The translations under genes and the position numbers were made by a program. A stretch of 28,082 nt of DNA. Source: Treponema sp. (lineage in GTDB: Bacteria > Spirochaetota > Spirochaetia > Treponematales > Breznakiellaceae). Within the stretch, counting starts at the first letter, position 1; every line of letters starts with the position of its first letter. Under the pieces are notes generated by a model. It was not told the origin of the DNA. It ran no database searches and was given only the letters and a program-made list of their open reading frames with translations. Of this stretch, positions 6,796 through 15,604 are shown piece by piece. The DNA lies in contig JAISPH010000156.1 in assembly GCA_031275035.1 (NCBI GenBank), positions 1-28,082 on the forward strand. Reading direction: 5' to 3'.

Positions 6796-7353
6796 ATGTC
6801 AGACGGTGATGAGCTGGATCTTGAAGGCGGCGACTCCGTAGAAATAGAGGGTTCCTCCAAAAAAGCGTCCGGTTTGGGAGCGTTGCTGCCGAATTTGCTG
6901 AAATTTGTCGCCATTGGACTTGGGGCGCTGATCTTTATCGTAACCGTGGCGGTAATTACCTATAATATTATGAACAAGGGCGGCAAATCCCAGACGGTTA
7001 TTTCCGAGACCTCCCCCTATGTGGGGAAGCGGCCGGAGTACTCCATGTTTACCTCTATCGGAGTGATCAGAACCAGCACCAGGGACGCTACCCCCCATTC
7101 GGTGGTAGTGGACATGATCATCGGCTACGATCAAAATGACCGGAATGCCCAGACCGAACTGACCAGCCGGCTCTACGAACTGCGGGACTTTGTACGCAGT
7201 TTCTTCAGAAGCAAGTACGCCGACGAGCTTGATGCGGCAAACGAAGAGCGGCTTAAACAGGACATCATAGAAGCCCTGAATACCAGGCTTCTGGTTAATT
7301 CCAAGGCCAGGATTATTACATTTAACCAGCTTGAAGTCAGTGAAATGTACTAA
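6796..7353 (+). CDS. fliL: Flagellar basal-body associated protein FliL
   Basis: A 185-residue FliL. It has an acidic cytoplasmic N-terminus, one membrane helix at about residues 36-56 (VAIGLGALIFIVTVAVITYN) and a periplasmic domain. That domain has the family pattern of a strand, a helix and a final strand (RLLVNSKARIITFNQLEVSEMY). FliL forms a stomatin-like ring around the stator and increases motor output. ATG 6796 follows GGGGG at 6782-6786. It is separated from motB by 164 bp containing a candidate promoter and hairpin, so it may begin a sub-transcript. Confidence 0.9.
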   Translation: MSDGDELDLEGGDSVEIEGSSKKASGLGALLPNLLKFVAIGLGALIFIVTVAVITYNIMNKGGKSQTVISETSPYVGKRPEYSMFTSIGVIRTSTRDATPHSVVVDMIIGYDQNDRNAQTELTSRLYELRDFVRSFFRSKYADELDAANEERLKQDIIEALNTRLLVNSKARIITFNQLEVSEMY

Positions 7354-7355
7354 AA

Positions 7356-7373
7356 CTCCGGGGAAGCCCGGAG
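7356..7373 (+). other. Hairpin between fliL and fliM
   Basis: CTCCGGG (7356-7362) and CCCGGAG (7367-7373) form a perfect 7-bp GC-rich stem with loop GAAG. It starts 3 nt after the fliL stop and is followed by CTTTCCCCC. The weak T content makes full termination unlikely. A stability or partial-termination role fits a mid-operon site. Confidence 0.5.
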
Positions 7374-7437
7374 CTTTCCCCCTGCTGAAAGGGGTCTCCC
7401 ATTGCAAATTCTACGGAAAGTGGTTTAGGATGCGGAT

Positions 7438-8469
7438 ATGACCGAAGTTCTCTCCCAGGAAGAAATAGACCAGCTGCTTACGGCGATAAATGCGGGGGAT
7501 ACGGAGCCCGAGGATTTCAGGCCCGCCGCGGATACCCGCAAAATAAAGATCTACGATTTTAAGCGGCCCGATAAATTTTCCAAGGAGCAGATCCGCACAG
7601 TCTCGATCATGCACGAGACCTTTGCCCGGTTAACCACCACCAGCCTTTCAGCCCAGCTCCGGTCCATGGTCCATGTCCACGTGGCGTCGGTGGATCAGCT
7701 TACCTACGAAGAATTTATCCGTTCCATTCCGACCCCCACCACGCTGGCCATTATCAACATGGACCCCCTCAAGGGGAACGCCATCCTGGAAATTGATCCC
7801 GCCATTACCTTTTCCATCATTGACCGCCTCTTCGGCGGCACCGGGGAGGGAACCAAGGCTCAGCATGAACTGACCGACATCGAAACTTCGGTCATGGAAG
7901 GAATCATTGTCCGTATCCTGGGGAATATGCGGGAAGCCTGGGTACAGGTAATCGACCTCCGTCCCCGGCTGGGGCAGATCGATACCAATCCCCAGTTTGC
8001 CCAGATCGTACCCCCCACGGAAATGGTGGTTCTGGTAACCCTGGAGACCAAGGTCGGTGATGTGGAGGGGATGATGAATTTCTGCATACCCTACCTGACC
8101 ATAGAGCCCATCATCGGCAAGTTGTCCGCCCAGTTCTGGTATTCTTCGGTACGCCGGGGGGCCACCACGGAAAACCTCAATATCCTCAAGGATAAATTGG
8201 CAACTGTCGATGTTAATGTAGTAGCTGAAATTGGGAAAATACAGGTTCCGGTCCGGGATGTGCTGTCCCTCAGAACCGGAGACGTGATTCAGCTCTACAA
8301 TGTCCGGGTGGGGGATCCCTTTTCCCTCAACATTGGCAGCAAAAAGAAATTCCTGTGCCGTCCCGGCGTTATTGGGAAAAAAATGGCGGTACAGGTTGTT
8401 AAGAAAATCGCGGATCTTGAACAGGAAGAGTTTGAAGAGCTCGCGTCTGAAGGGGAGGAAGTATTATGA
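7438..8469 (+). CDS. fliM: Flagellar motor switch protein FliM
   Basis: A 343-residue FliM. The N-terminal peptide EVLSQEEIDQLL is the CheY-P binding site. The middle CheC-like domain contains FGGTGEG, which contacts FliG. The C-terminal SpoA domain begins around VDVNVVAEIGKIQVPVRDVLSL. It forms the cytoplasmic switch ring that sets rotation direction. There is only a weak AGGA site 8 nt before the ATG. Its stop overlaps the fliY start (ATGA), indicating translational coupling between the two switch subunits. Confidence 0.95.
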   Translation: MTEVLSQEEIDQLLTAINAGDTEPEDFRPAADTRKIKIYDFKRPDKFSKEQIRTVSIMHETFARLTTTSLSAQLRSMVHVHVASVDQLTYEEFIRSIPTPTTLAIINMDPLKGNAILEIDPAITFSIIDRLFGGTGEGTKAQHELTDIETSVMEGIIVRILGNMREAWVQVIDLRPRLGQIDTNPQFAQIVPPTEMVVLVTLETKVGDVEGMMNFCIPYLTIEPIIGKLSAQFWYSSVRRGATTENLNILKDKLATVDVNVVAEIGKIQVPVRDVLSLRTGDVIQLYNVRVGDPFSLNIGSKKKFLCRPGVIGKKMAVQVVKKIADLEQEEFEELASEGEEVL

Positions 8470-9602
8470 GCGATGGCGCTCTTTCGCAGGATGAAATTGA
8501 TGCACTGTTGGCAGGCGTAGATTCCTCCAGTCTTGGCAGTCCCGCACCGGCTCCGGCGTCCTCCGGGGGTTCCGAAAATGAACGCCGGGACCTGCAGAAT
8601 TTTCTTGCCTCCACTGTTGAAGCCCAGTCTTCCAACCTTTCCATGCTTACCGGCGCCCAGGTTACCCTCCGGGGACCCCAGGTTACAAGCAGCAGCCGGG
8701 ACGCCCTTTTGCAGCAGCTTCCCGATATGGTTACCGCGATCAAGTCCGATTTTACCGGCGGGTTTCCCGGAGAACATGTGTTTCTTATCTCCGAAGATAC
8801 CGCCAAAACCCTGGCCAGCCTGATGAACAAAGAGGAAAACATCGAGCTGGACGAGATGGCCCTGTCGGTTATCAGCGAGGTGATGAATCAGGTCCTGGGC
8901 ACTCAGATTACCGCCCTGACCGATAAGACCGGCAATAAGCAGGTAGCTTCGGTTTCTCCAGAGGCAGCCAATGTGCCCAAGGCCGTGGCGGCCCTGCCCG
9001 CCGGGGATTTTGTCAGCGCCATTTACGACCTCAACCTGGGGGACGGCAAGAGCCACCAGATCTGGGAAGTTTTCAGCCAGTCCGTGGTCCAGGATATAGT
9101 CCGGGCCTTAAACGGCGGTTCCGCGGCGGCTCCCGATCTTGGGGCCATGTCCGGGTTCGGCGGCATGGACATGGGCGCCCTGGGGGGAGCCCCTGCCATG
9201 GGCGGAGCCTCCTCCATGGGCGGCATGAATATGGGGGGAATGGCTATGCCCGGCGTGGGAAGTCTGGGCGGTATGGGTATGCCCTCCAAGGTCCAGCCCG
9301 TACAGTTTCCCAGCCTGATGTCCCAGGGCGCCTCCCACGAACAGGGCAATATCGGCCTTATCATGGATGTCTTTATGGAGATGACCGTTGAGCTGGGCCG
9401 TACCAGGAAGCTGATCAAGGAAATCCTGGGCATGGGCGAAGGGACTATTATCGAATTGGACAAACTGGCCGGCGAGCCCGTGGATATACTGGTCAACCAT
9501 AAGCTTATTGCCAAGGGCGAAGTGGTGGTCATTGATGAAAACTTCGGCGTCCGGGTTACCGAAATCGTTTCTACCATCGAAAGAATGAACGAAATGGGGT
9601 AG
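8466..9602 (+). CDS. fliY: Flagellar motor switch protein FliY (FliN domain)
   Basis: A 378-residue FliY. It starts with a second CheY-P binding peptide (GALSQDEIDALL). A CheC/CheX-like domain with phosphatase-type helices follows (for example DEMALSVISEVMNQVLG). A low-complexity Met/Gly linker spans about residues 216-275. The FliN/SpoA domain ends the protein (about 285-378, with VELGRTRKLIKEILGMGEGTI). It completes the C-ring with FliM and may dephosphorylate CheY-P, as in Bacillus. Phosphatase activity is inferred, not shown. Often annotated FliN in spirochetes. It overlaps fliM by 4 bp. Confidence 0.93.
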   Translation: MSDGALSQDEIDALLAGVDSSSLGSPAPAPASSGGSENERRDLQNFLASTVEAQSSNLSMLTGAQVTLRGPQVTSSSRDALLQQLPDMVTAIKSDFTGGFPGEHVFLISEDTAKTLASLMNKEENIELDEMALSVISEVMNQVLGTQITALTDKTGNKQVASVSPEAANVPKAVAALPAGDFVSAIYDLNLGDGKSHQIWEVFSQSVVQDIVRALNGGSAAAPDLGAMSGFGGMDMGALGGAPAMGGASSMGGMNMGGMAMPGVGSLGGMGMPSKVQPVQFPSLMSQGASHEQGNIGLIMDVFMEMTVELGRTRKLIKEILGMGEGTIIELDKLAGEPVDILVNHKLIAKGEVVVIDENFGVRVTEIVSTIERMNEMG

Positions 9603-9657
9603 ATTTTCTCTGTAAAGCATAGTATAAATATAAGCAATATAAGGAATTAAGGTCAGT

Positions 9658-10326
9658 TTGTACTTGGGAGGGGAAAAACTGAATCGGTTTCGTTTAGGGG
9701 CCTTTTTTTTTAGCGCCTGTTTACTCTTAAATGCCATAGTTGTATCCGCTCAAAGTCCGGACACGCCGGAGCCGTCCGTTTTCGCGGAAGGGGCCGTTTC
9801 CCCGCAAACCGATGAGAGCCGTATAGTTCTGGAAGACGTTCCTCCGCGAACCGACGAAAGCCTTATCGTCCTGGGAGACGTTCCCGCGCCGGCCGCCGCC
9901 GGCGGAACATCCTTCCCGGCGGCGTTTCGTATGGTGGCGGTGCTGGCTCTTACCGCCGCGGCCATTTACGGCATTGTATTCTGGCTTAAACGGGTTACCC
10001 GTCCGCCGGTTCCGCGGAATCCCCATATCAGGGTGCTGTCCAGCGTTCCTCTGGGCTCAAGCCGTTATCTCTATGCGGTTTCGGTGGGGGCCAAAACATG
10101 GTTGCTTGGGGCCGGCGACGGCGGCGTTTCCCTCATTGCGGAAATTACCGATCAGGAAGCGGAGGTAACGGCCATGCTCCAGGATACCCTTGACGGCGCG
10201 GAACCGGCCGCGCTCAAACTGCCCGGCTTTAAGGCCCTGTTACGCCGTTTGGGCGGCCTTCAGGCGGACCGGCGGCCCGGGGCGGATAATGTGCGCAAAC
10301 GCCGGGAAAGGCTGAAGGGGCTGTAA
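9658..10326 (+). CDS. fliO: Flagellar biosynthesis protein FliO (FliZ-like)
   Basis: About 215-222 residues. There is an N-terminal signal or membrane segment (FFFSACLLLNAIVVSAQ) and a Pro/Glu-rich periplasmic stretch. A membrane helix follows (about 88-110), then the FliO core HIRVLSSVPLGSSRYLYAVSVGAKTWLLG. FliO chaperones FliP assembly in the export gate. Residues 51-76 hold a tandem duplication of a TDESxIVLxDVP unit. The start is uncertain. TTG 9658 has AAGG 5 nt upstream, but a far stronger site, GGGAGGGG (9666-9673), lies 5 nt before an in-frame CTG at 9679. The stop overlaps the fliP ATG by one base. Confidence 0.8.
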   Translation: MYLGGEKLNRFRLGAFFFSACLLLNAIVVSAQSPDTPEPSVFAEGAVSPQTDESRIVLEDVPPRTDESLIVLGDVPAPAAAGGTSFPAAFRMVAVLALTAAAIYGIVFWLKRVTRPPVPRNPHIRVLSSVPLGSSRYLYAVSVGAKTWLLGAGDGGVSLIAEITDQEAEVTAMLQDTLDGAEPAALKLPGFKALLRRLGGLQADRRPGADNVRKRRERLKGL

Positions 10327-11135
10327 TGATCCGGGCGCTGGTTCTTTTCCTGCTGCTACTGCTTCCCCTTTCCCTGACGGCCCAGACCCCGCCGCCTTTT
10401 CCGGGTATGTCCACCGAGGGGACCGTGGCTATTCCCGAGCCGCCGGCGGATCCGGTAATCCCCTTCATCGATCTTACCATCAGGAATCCCGAGTCGGGCA
10501 GGGAAGTAGCCTTTTCCCTCCAGGTACTCCTCCTCATTACGGTTCTCTCCCTGGCGCCGGGCATCATCATTTTAATGACCAGTTTTCTGCGCATCTCGAT
10601 AGTACTAAACTTTATCAAACAGGCCCTCTCCTTGCAGCAGGTTCCTCCCACTCAGGTAATTCTGGGAATATCCGTCTTTTTGACTATTTTTATCATGTGG
10701 CCTACCTTTGACGACATTTACCGGAATGCGGTGCAGCCCATGGCGGAGGGGAATATGACGGTGCAGGAGGCCTACCAGGAGGCGGAAGGGCCGCTCCGTC
10801 TTTTTATGTACCGTCAGATGCAGGCCAGGCCCGACAATATACGGCTCTTTATGGCGATGCGGGGTCTGGAGCGGCCCAATACGCTGGCGGATGTGCCCAC
10901 TTATGTGCTGATCCCCGCCTTCATCCTCAACGAATTAACGGTGGCCTTTAAGATAGGCATTCTGCTTTTTATTCCGTTCATCGTAATCGATATGGTGGTA
11001 GCCAGCGCTCTTATGTCCATGGGCATGATCATGCTGCCGCCGGTGATGATCTCCATGCCCTTTAAATTAATTCTTTTTATTATGGTGGACGGCTGGGGGC
11101 TTTTGACGGATCAGCTGGTTCGTTCCTTTATATAG
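10326..11135 (+). CDS. fliP: Flagellar export gate protein FliP
   Basis: A 269-residue FliP with a cleavable-looking signal peptide (ALVLFLLLLLPLSLTAQ). Its conserved core includes PGIIILMTSFLRISIVLNF near the second hydrophobic segment. The C-terminal pair of segments is IGILLFIPFIVIDMVVASALMSMGM and PPVMISMPFKLILFIMVDGW. Five FliP subunits form the centre of the export gate with FliQ and FliR. It begins one base inside the fliO stop codon and is 9 bp before fliQ. Confidence 0.97.
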   Translation: MIRALVLFLLLLLPLSLTAQTPPPFPGMSTEGTVAIPEPPADPVIPFIDLTIRNPESGREVAFSLQVLLLITVLSLAPGIIILMTSFLRISIVLNFIKQALSLQQVPPTQVILGISVFLTIFIMWPTFDDIYRNAVQPMAEGNMTVQEAYQEAEGPLRLFMYRQMQARPDNIRLFMAMRGLERPNTLADVPTYVLIPAFILNELTVAFKIGILLFIPFIVIDMVVASALMSMGMIMLPPVMISMPFKLILFIMVDGWGLLTDQLVRSFI

Positions 11136-11144
11136 GGGTAAGCG

Positions 11145-11414
11145 ATGAGCGTAGGCGAGATTACGAGCCTCCTCCAGGGGGGTATTCGGGAGGTGCTGCT
11201 GCTGGCGGGGCCGCTTTTGTTTACCGCCCTTATCGTGGGGCTGGTAGTGGCGATTCTTCAGGCGACAACCTCGATTCAGGAACAGACCCTTACCTTTGTA
11301 CCCAAGGTTATCGCCATCCTTTTGGTACTGGCGTTTTTTGGGGGCTGGATGTTCTCTTCCCTGGGGGATTATACGGTGCGGCTCTTTACGACAATTTCGG
11401 ATATGGCGCGGTAG
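11145..11414 (+). CDS. fliQ: Flagellar export gate protein FliQ
   Basis: An 89-residue FliQ of the usual size. It has two membrane helices (about 16-38 and 52-74) joined by the conserved QATTSIQEQTLTFVPK. It wraps around the FliP/FliR core of the export gate. It sits between fliP and fliR as in nearly all flagellar operons. AGGGGTAAGCG precedes the ATG. Confidence 0.96.
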   Translation: MSVGEITSLLQGGIREVLLLAGPLLFTALIVGLVVAILQATTSIQEQTLTFVPKVIAILLVLAFFGGWMFSSLGDYTVRLFTTISDMAR

Positions 11415-11447
11415 TGTGTTCTATTACGGCGGGGGATCTTATTTAGG

Positions 11448-12287
11448 ATGATTGAAGAAGGAATTCTTAACGAATTATTAGCCGCCGCTCCGGTTTTCCT
11501 TTTAATCGCCGTCCGGGCGCTGGCCATGGTAGAAACGGCGCCGCTTTTGTCTTCGAACGATCATCCTCAGGTAGTGAAGATAGCGCTGGCGGGTTTTGCC
11601 GCCTATGCGGTTTTTCCCAGCGCCCGGGCCGCCGGCTGGGGAACCGGCTTCTATGAGCTGACGGCGCAGGGACCCTTTAATCTTAGCTTTTTGCTGCTGC
11701 TTATAGGGGAGGGGCTTATCGGGATCATCATCGGATTTTTCATAACCATCGTCTTTTCGGCCTTTTCCACGGCGGGGCAGTTTTTTTCCCTTCAAATGGG
11801 TTTCGGCGCTTCCGTAACCTTTGACCCCCTGGCCCAGGTGGAAAATCCCCTGATGGGCCAGTACCTGAACCTGGTGGCCATGCTGGTCTTCCTCTCCGCC
11901 GGCGGTTTCAGCGAGCTCTTTCTGGGGGGGTTCTGGCGTTCCATCCAGTCGGTAAATGTTTTCTCCCTAATCTCCGGGAGGGAGAAGGCGATTGGGATGC
12001 TTCTCTCCTCCCTGTCCCGGCTTTTCCTGGACGCCATCATCATCTCCCTGCCTATCCTGGGGACCCTCTTTCTTACTTCCCTGGCCACGGGGCTTATCTC
12101 CAAAGCCGCCCCCCAGATCAATATCCTGACCGAAGGTTTTCCCATCTCTATCACCGTAGCCTTTGTGCTCATCCTTGGAACCCTGCCCTTTATGGTGGAA
12201 GCCTTCAGCAGGGTGGTGGAGGCCGGGTTCGGCGTCATGGAGAGTCTCTACATCCAAATTGGGCGGCAGATCGAGGACAGCCTATGA
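11448..12287 (+). CDS. fliR: Flagellar export gate protein FliR
   Basis: A 279-residue FliR with six hydrophobic segments. The family stretch GEGLIGIIIGFFITIVFSAFSTAGQFFSLQMGFG lies near residues 86-120. The C-terminal region (INILTEGFPISITVAFVLILG) is typical. One FliR closes the FliP5-FliQ4-FliR1 gate. The ribosome site is poor (TTTAGG directly before the ATG), so expression may rely on coupling to fliQ 33 bp upstream. The stop overlaps the flhB start (ATGA). Confidence 0.95.
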   Translation: MIEEGILNELLAAAPVFLLIAVRALAMVETAPLLSSNDHPQVVKIALAGFAAYAVFPSARAAGWGTGFYELTAQGPFNLSFLLLLIGEGLIGIIIGFFITIVFSAFSTAGQFFSLQMGFGASVTFDPLAQVENPLMGQYLNLVAMLVFLSAGGFSELFLGGFWRSIQSVNVFSLISGREKAIGMLLSSLSRLFLDAIIISLPILGTLFLTSLATGLISKAAPQINILTEGFPISITVAFVLILGTLPFMVEAFSRVVEAGFGVMESLYIQIGRQIEDSL

Positions 12288-13483
12288 CGGGGATGAAGTA
12301 CGAATGGATCCCGGAGAGCGGATCCTGGAGGGCGGAACATGAAACGCCGCCGTCCGCCGGGTCCGCCCTTGCCCTGTTTATCGATCTTCAGTGGTTTGCC
12401 GCCGAAGACGAGGGCCGTACCGAGGAGCCTTCGGAATACAAGATCCGTAAGGCACGGGAGGAAGAAGGCCGGGTGGCCAAAAGCCAGGAGCTTATCGGCG
12501 CCCTGGTGCTGCTTCTTCCCGCCCTGGTTGTCTTTGCCCTGGCTCCCTATATGCTGCGGACCTGCGTGGAAATGCTCCGCTTCTTCTTCCAGCGGGCGGC
12601 GGAGCTGGACCCCGTCAACGACAGGGTCATTCTGGGGATCTTCTTCCGTTACCTTATACGGCTGGTGCTGCCCATAACCCTGACGGCCATGGCGGCGGCT
12701 GTTTTTGCCAATGTGGTGCAGGTCGGTTTTCTCTTTACCGCCAAGCCCCTGGTTCCGAACTTTTCCAAGGTACTGCCCCATTTTGGCCGTTATTTTCAGC
12801 GTATCTTTTCCATGGAGGGGCTCTTCAACTTTGCCAAATCCATCGTCAAGATGGCGATTATCGGGACGGTGGCCTATTTGCTTATCCGGTCCAGAATAGA
12901 CGAGCTGAGGAACCTTCAGACCGCCAGCCTCTGGCAGGGAATATCTTTGGTGGCGGGGATCGCCGTCAGGATGCTGATTATCTCGGCCCTGCTCCTTCTG
13001 GTTCTCTCAATACCCGATTATATGTTTCAGCGCTGGCAGTACCGGGAATCCCTTAAAATGTCCAGGGAAGAGGTAAAGGAAGAGCGGAAGATGTACGAGG
13101 GGGATCCCCTGGTCCGCTCCCGGCTGCGCCAGCGTATGCGGGAGCTTATGAGCCGGAATATGGCGGTTAATGTGGCAAAGGCCGATGTGGTGATCACCAA
13201 TCCGACCCACTTTGCCCTGGCCCTGGAGTACGACAATGCTTCCATGCCCGCCCCCATGGTAACCGCCAAGGGAGCGGACGAGGTGGCCTTCAGGATCAGG
13301 CAGATTGCCGAAGAAAATGAAGTGCCCCTGATAGAGAACAAGCCCCTGGCCCGGGCGCTTTTTGCGGAGACCGAGGTGGGGGACATTATACCATACAGGT
13401 ACTGGGAGGCCATTGCCGCAGTACTGGCCCATGTAACCCGCATTAATGAAGAGCGCCGCAGAACCGCGGGACTGGGCGCATAA
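12284..13483 (+). CDS. flhB: Flagellar export switch protein FlhB
   Basis: A 399-residue FlhB. Four membrane helices lie in residues ~75-245. A cytoplasmic C-terminal domain follows with the self-cleavage site NPTH at 306-309. Cleavage there lets FlhB, with FliK, switch export from hook to filament proteins. The family start (EDEGRTEEPSEYKIRKAREEGRVAKS) appears only at about residue 41. About 40 extra residues precede it, including a hydrophobic patch ALALFIDLQWFA. It overlaps fliR by 4 bp. A second ATG at 12293 is also possible, but the extension remains. Confidence 0.95.
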   Translation: MTGMKYEWIPESGSWRAEHETPPSAGSALALFIDLQWFAAEDEGRTEEPSEYKIRKAREEEGRVAKSQELIGALVLLLPALVVFALAPYMLRTCVEMLRFFFQRAAELDPVNDRVILGIFFRYLIRLVLPITLTAMAAAVFANVVQVGFLFTAKPLVPNFSKVLPHFGRYFQRIFSMEGLFNFAKSIVKMAIIGTVAYLLIRSRIDELRNLQTASLWQGISLVAGIAVRMLIISALLLLVLSIPDYMFQRWQYRESLKMSREEVKEERKMYEGDPLVRSRLRQRMRELMSRNMAVNVAKADVVITNPTHFALALEYDNASMPAPMVTAKGADEVAFRIRQIAEENEVPLIENKPLARALFAETEVGDIIPYRYWEAIAAVLAHVTRINEERRRTAGLGA

Positions 13484-13498
13484 GGGAGGATGCAGGCT

Positions 13499-15589
13499 GT
13501 GTCTGACGTCAGAAGAATATTGGCTGGCGGATTTTTCAAAAATCAGGCGGATTTTGCCATTGCCGTTGCGGTGGTAGCGACGGTGATGATGCTCATCATT
13601 CCCCTCCCCACGGTGCTGCTGGACGCCCTCATGGCGATGAGCCTGATCCTCTCCCTGTTGATTCTCCTTATTGTGCTTTACACCAGGAAGGCCACCGATT
13701 TCAGCGTTTTCCCCACCATGCTCCTGGTGGTAACCGTCTTCGGCCTGGCCCTGAACGTTTCCTCCACCCGGCTTATCCTGACCAAGGGCGCCGGCTTTGA
13801 CGGCCGTATGGTCCGGGCCTTTTCCACCTTTGTGGTAGGTTCCAGCGGGACCGAAGGCCTGGTGGTGGGCTTTATCATTTTTATCGTCATTATCGCCGTT
13901 CAGGCCCTGGTGATAACCAAGGGGTCCACCCGGATCGCCGAGGTGGCCGCCCGGTTCACCCTGGATGCGATGCCGACCAAGATGATGGCGGTGGAGGCGG
14001 AGTCTAATTCCGGGGCTATCACCGAAGAGGAGGCCCAGATACGGAAAAAGGATATCCAGCTGGAATCGGATTTTTACGGGGCCATGGACGGCGCCAGTAA
14101 ATTTATCTCCGGCAGCGTTAAGGTAGGAATCCTCATCACCGTGGTGAATATCCTGGGAGGCATCATCATCGGGGTAACTCTGCATGATGAACCCATCTCC
14201 AGCGCCCTGGGAACCTATATTGCATTCTCCATTGGGGACGGCCTCCTCTCCCAGTTTCCGGCGCTGCTGGTCTCCACCGCCACGGGCATCATCGTAACCA
14301 GGGCGGTTTCCACCGGCACCCTGGGGGAGGATGTTTCCAGGCAGTTGTCCCAGGAGACGCTGGTTTACTGGATCTGCGCCTTTGTCCTGGTGGTCTTGTC
14401 CCTCATTCCCGGTTTTCCCTGGTATGTGCTGCTCCCCATGGCCTTTCTCCTGGGTCTTCTTGCCTTTCGGCTGAGCCGGAAACAGAAACGGCAGAGTTTT
14501 GAGGCTGCCGCAAGGGCGGCGGAGGCCAAGAAACCCCAGGAAGGGATGGGGGAACTGTCCCCGGTGGTGCCCCTGGACCCCCTGTCCCTGGAGCTGGGCT
14601 ATGGCCTTATCCCCCTGGTGGACCGGGACAAGGGAGCGGAACTCTTGGAACGGGTTCAGCGCACGCGCCGGGAATCAGCCCTGGACCTGGGGCTGGTGAT
14701 CCCCTCTATACATATCGTTGATAATATGCAGCTTGAGCCGTCGGAATACTGCTTTAAGATAAAGGGGGTTGAAGTAGGCCGGGGCAAGATCCGCATGGGC
14801 TTCTACCTCTGCATCAACCCCGGCGGGGTACGGGAAGAGCTTCCCGGCGAGAGGACCAGGGACCCGGCCTTCGGCCTTCCCGCCCTTTGGCTGGGAGAGG
14901 ACAAACGGGACGAGGCGGAACGGGCGGGGTATACCGTGGTCGATCCCCCTTCGATTATCGCTACCCATTTGACCGAAATTATCAAGCGCCATGCCTGGGA
15001 GATTTTGGGCCGCCAGGAAACGCAGAAGATCCTGGATACCATCAAAAAAGAATATCCCGCAGTGGTGGAGGAAGCCCAGAAGGCCCTTTCCCTGGGGGAG
15101 ATCCAGAAGGTGCTCCAGTCCCTCCTCAAGGAACGGGTTTCCATCCGCAATATGGTGGCGATCCTGGAAGCCCTGGCGGATTACGGGCCGGTTACCAAGG
15201 ATGTGGGTTTCCTTACCGAAAAGGCCCGGCAGGCCCTTTCCCGGCAGCTCTGCCTTCAGTATGCCGACGACGACAAGCGGCTGCGGGTACTTACCATCGA
15301 AAGAAACCTGGAACAGCAGATCGTCGACAGCCGGGTGGAAACTTCTTCGGGGGTCCTTTCCGCCCTGGACCCGCCCCTGCACAACTCCTGGATAAAGGCC
15401 CTCTCCCGTTCCGTGGCGTCCGTTCAGGAACAGGGCTGGTTCCCGGTGGTGCTCTGTTCCGAAGCGGCCCGTTCCCTGGTTAAATCCTCCACCGAGCGGG
15501 AGCTTCCGGATCTGGTGGTATTTTCGGTGCCCGAGATTGTTCCCGATGTTACTATAGAAATGGTAGGCGAAATCAAGCTGGCAAGTTAA
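13499..15589 (+). CDS. flhA: Flagellar export gate protein FlhA
   Basis: A 696-residue FlhA. Its eight N-terminal membrane helices flank the FHIPEP-family loop (RFTLDAMPTKMMAVEAESNSG, about 152-172). The C-terminal cytoplasmic domain forms the nonameric export ring that binds chaperone-cargo complexes. GTG 13499 is chosen because GGGAGG (13484-13489) lies 9 nt upstream. The in-frame ATG at 13490 directly abuts that site, too close for normal initiation. It follows flhB by 15 bp and precedes flhF by 15 bp. Confidence 0.93.
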   Translation: MSDVRRILAGGFFKNQADFAIAVAVVATVMMLIIPLPTVLLDALMAMSLILSLLILLIVLYTRKATDFSVFPTMLLVVTVFGLALNVSSTRLILTKGAGFDGRMVRAFSTFVVGSSGTEGLVVGFIIFIVIIAVQALVITKGSTRIAEVAARFTLDAMPTKMMAVEAESNSGAITEEEAQIRKKDIQLESDFYGAMDGASKFISGSVKVGILITVVNILGGIIIGVTLHDEPISSALGTYIAFSIGDGLLSQFPALLVSTATGIIVTRAVSTGTLGEDVSRQLSQETLVYWICAFVLVVLSLIPGFPWYVLLPMAFLLGLLAFRLSRKQKRQSFEAAARAAEAKKPQEGMGELSPVVPLDPLSLELGYGLIPLVDRDKGAELLERVQRTRRESALDLGLVIPSIHIVDNMQLEPSEYCFKIKGVEVGRGKIRMGFYLCINPGGVREELPGERTRDPAFGLPALWLGEDKRDEAERAGYTVVDPPSIIATHLTEIIKRHAWEILGRQETQKILDTIKKEYPAVVEEAQKALSLGEIQKVLQSLLKERVSIRNMVAILEALADYGPVTKDVGFLTEKARQALSRQLCLQYADDDKRLRVLTIERNLEQQIVDSRVETSSGVLSALDPPLHNSWIKALSRSVASVQEQGWFPVVLCSEAARSLVKSSTERELPDLVVFSVPEIVPDVTIEMVGEIKLAS

Positions 15590-15604
15590 AGAAGGGAAGA
15601 GGAA

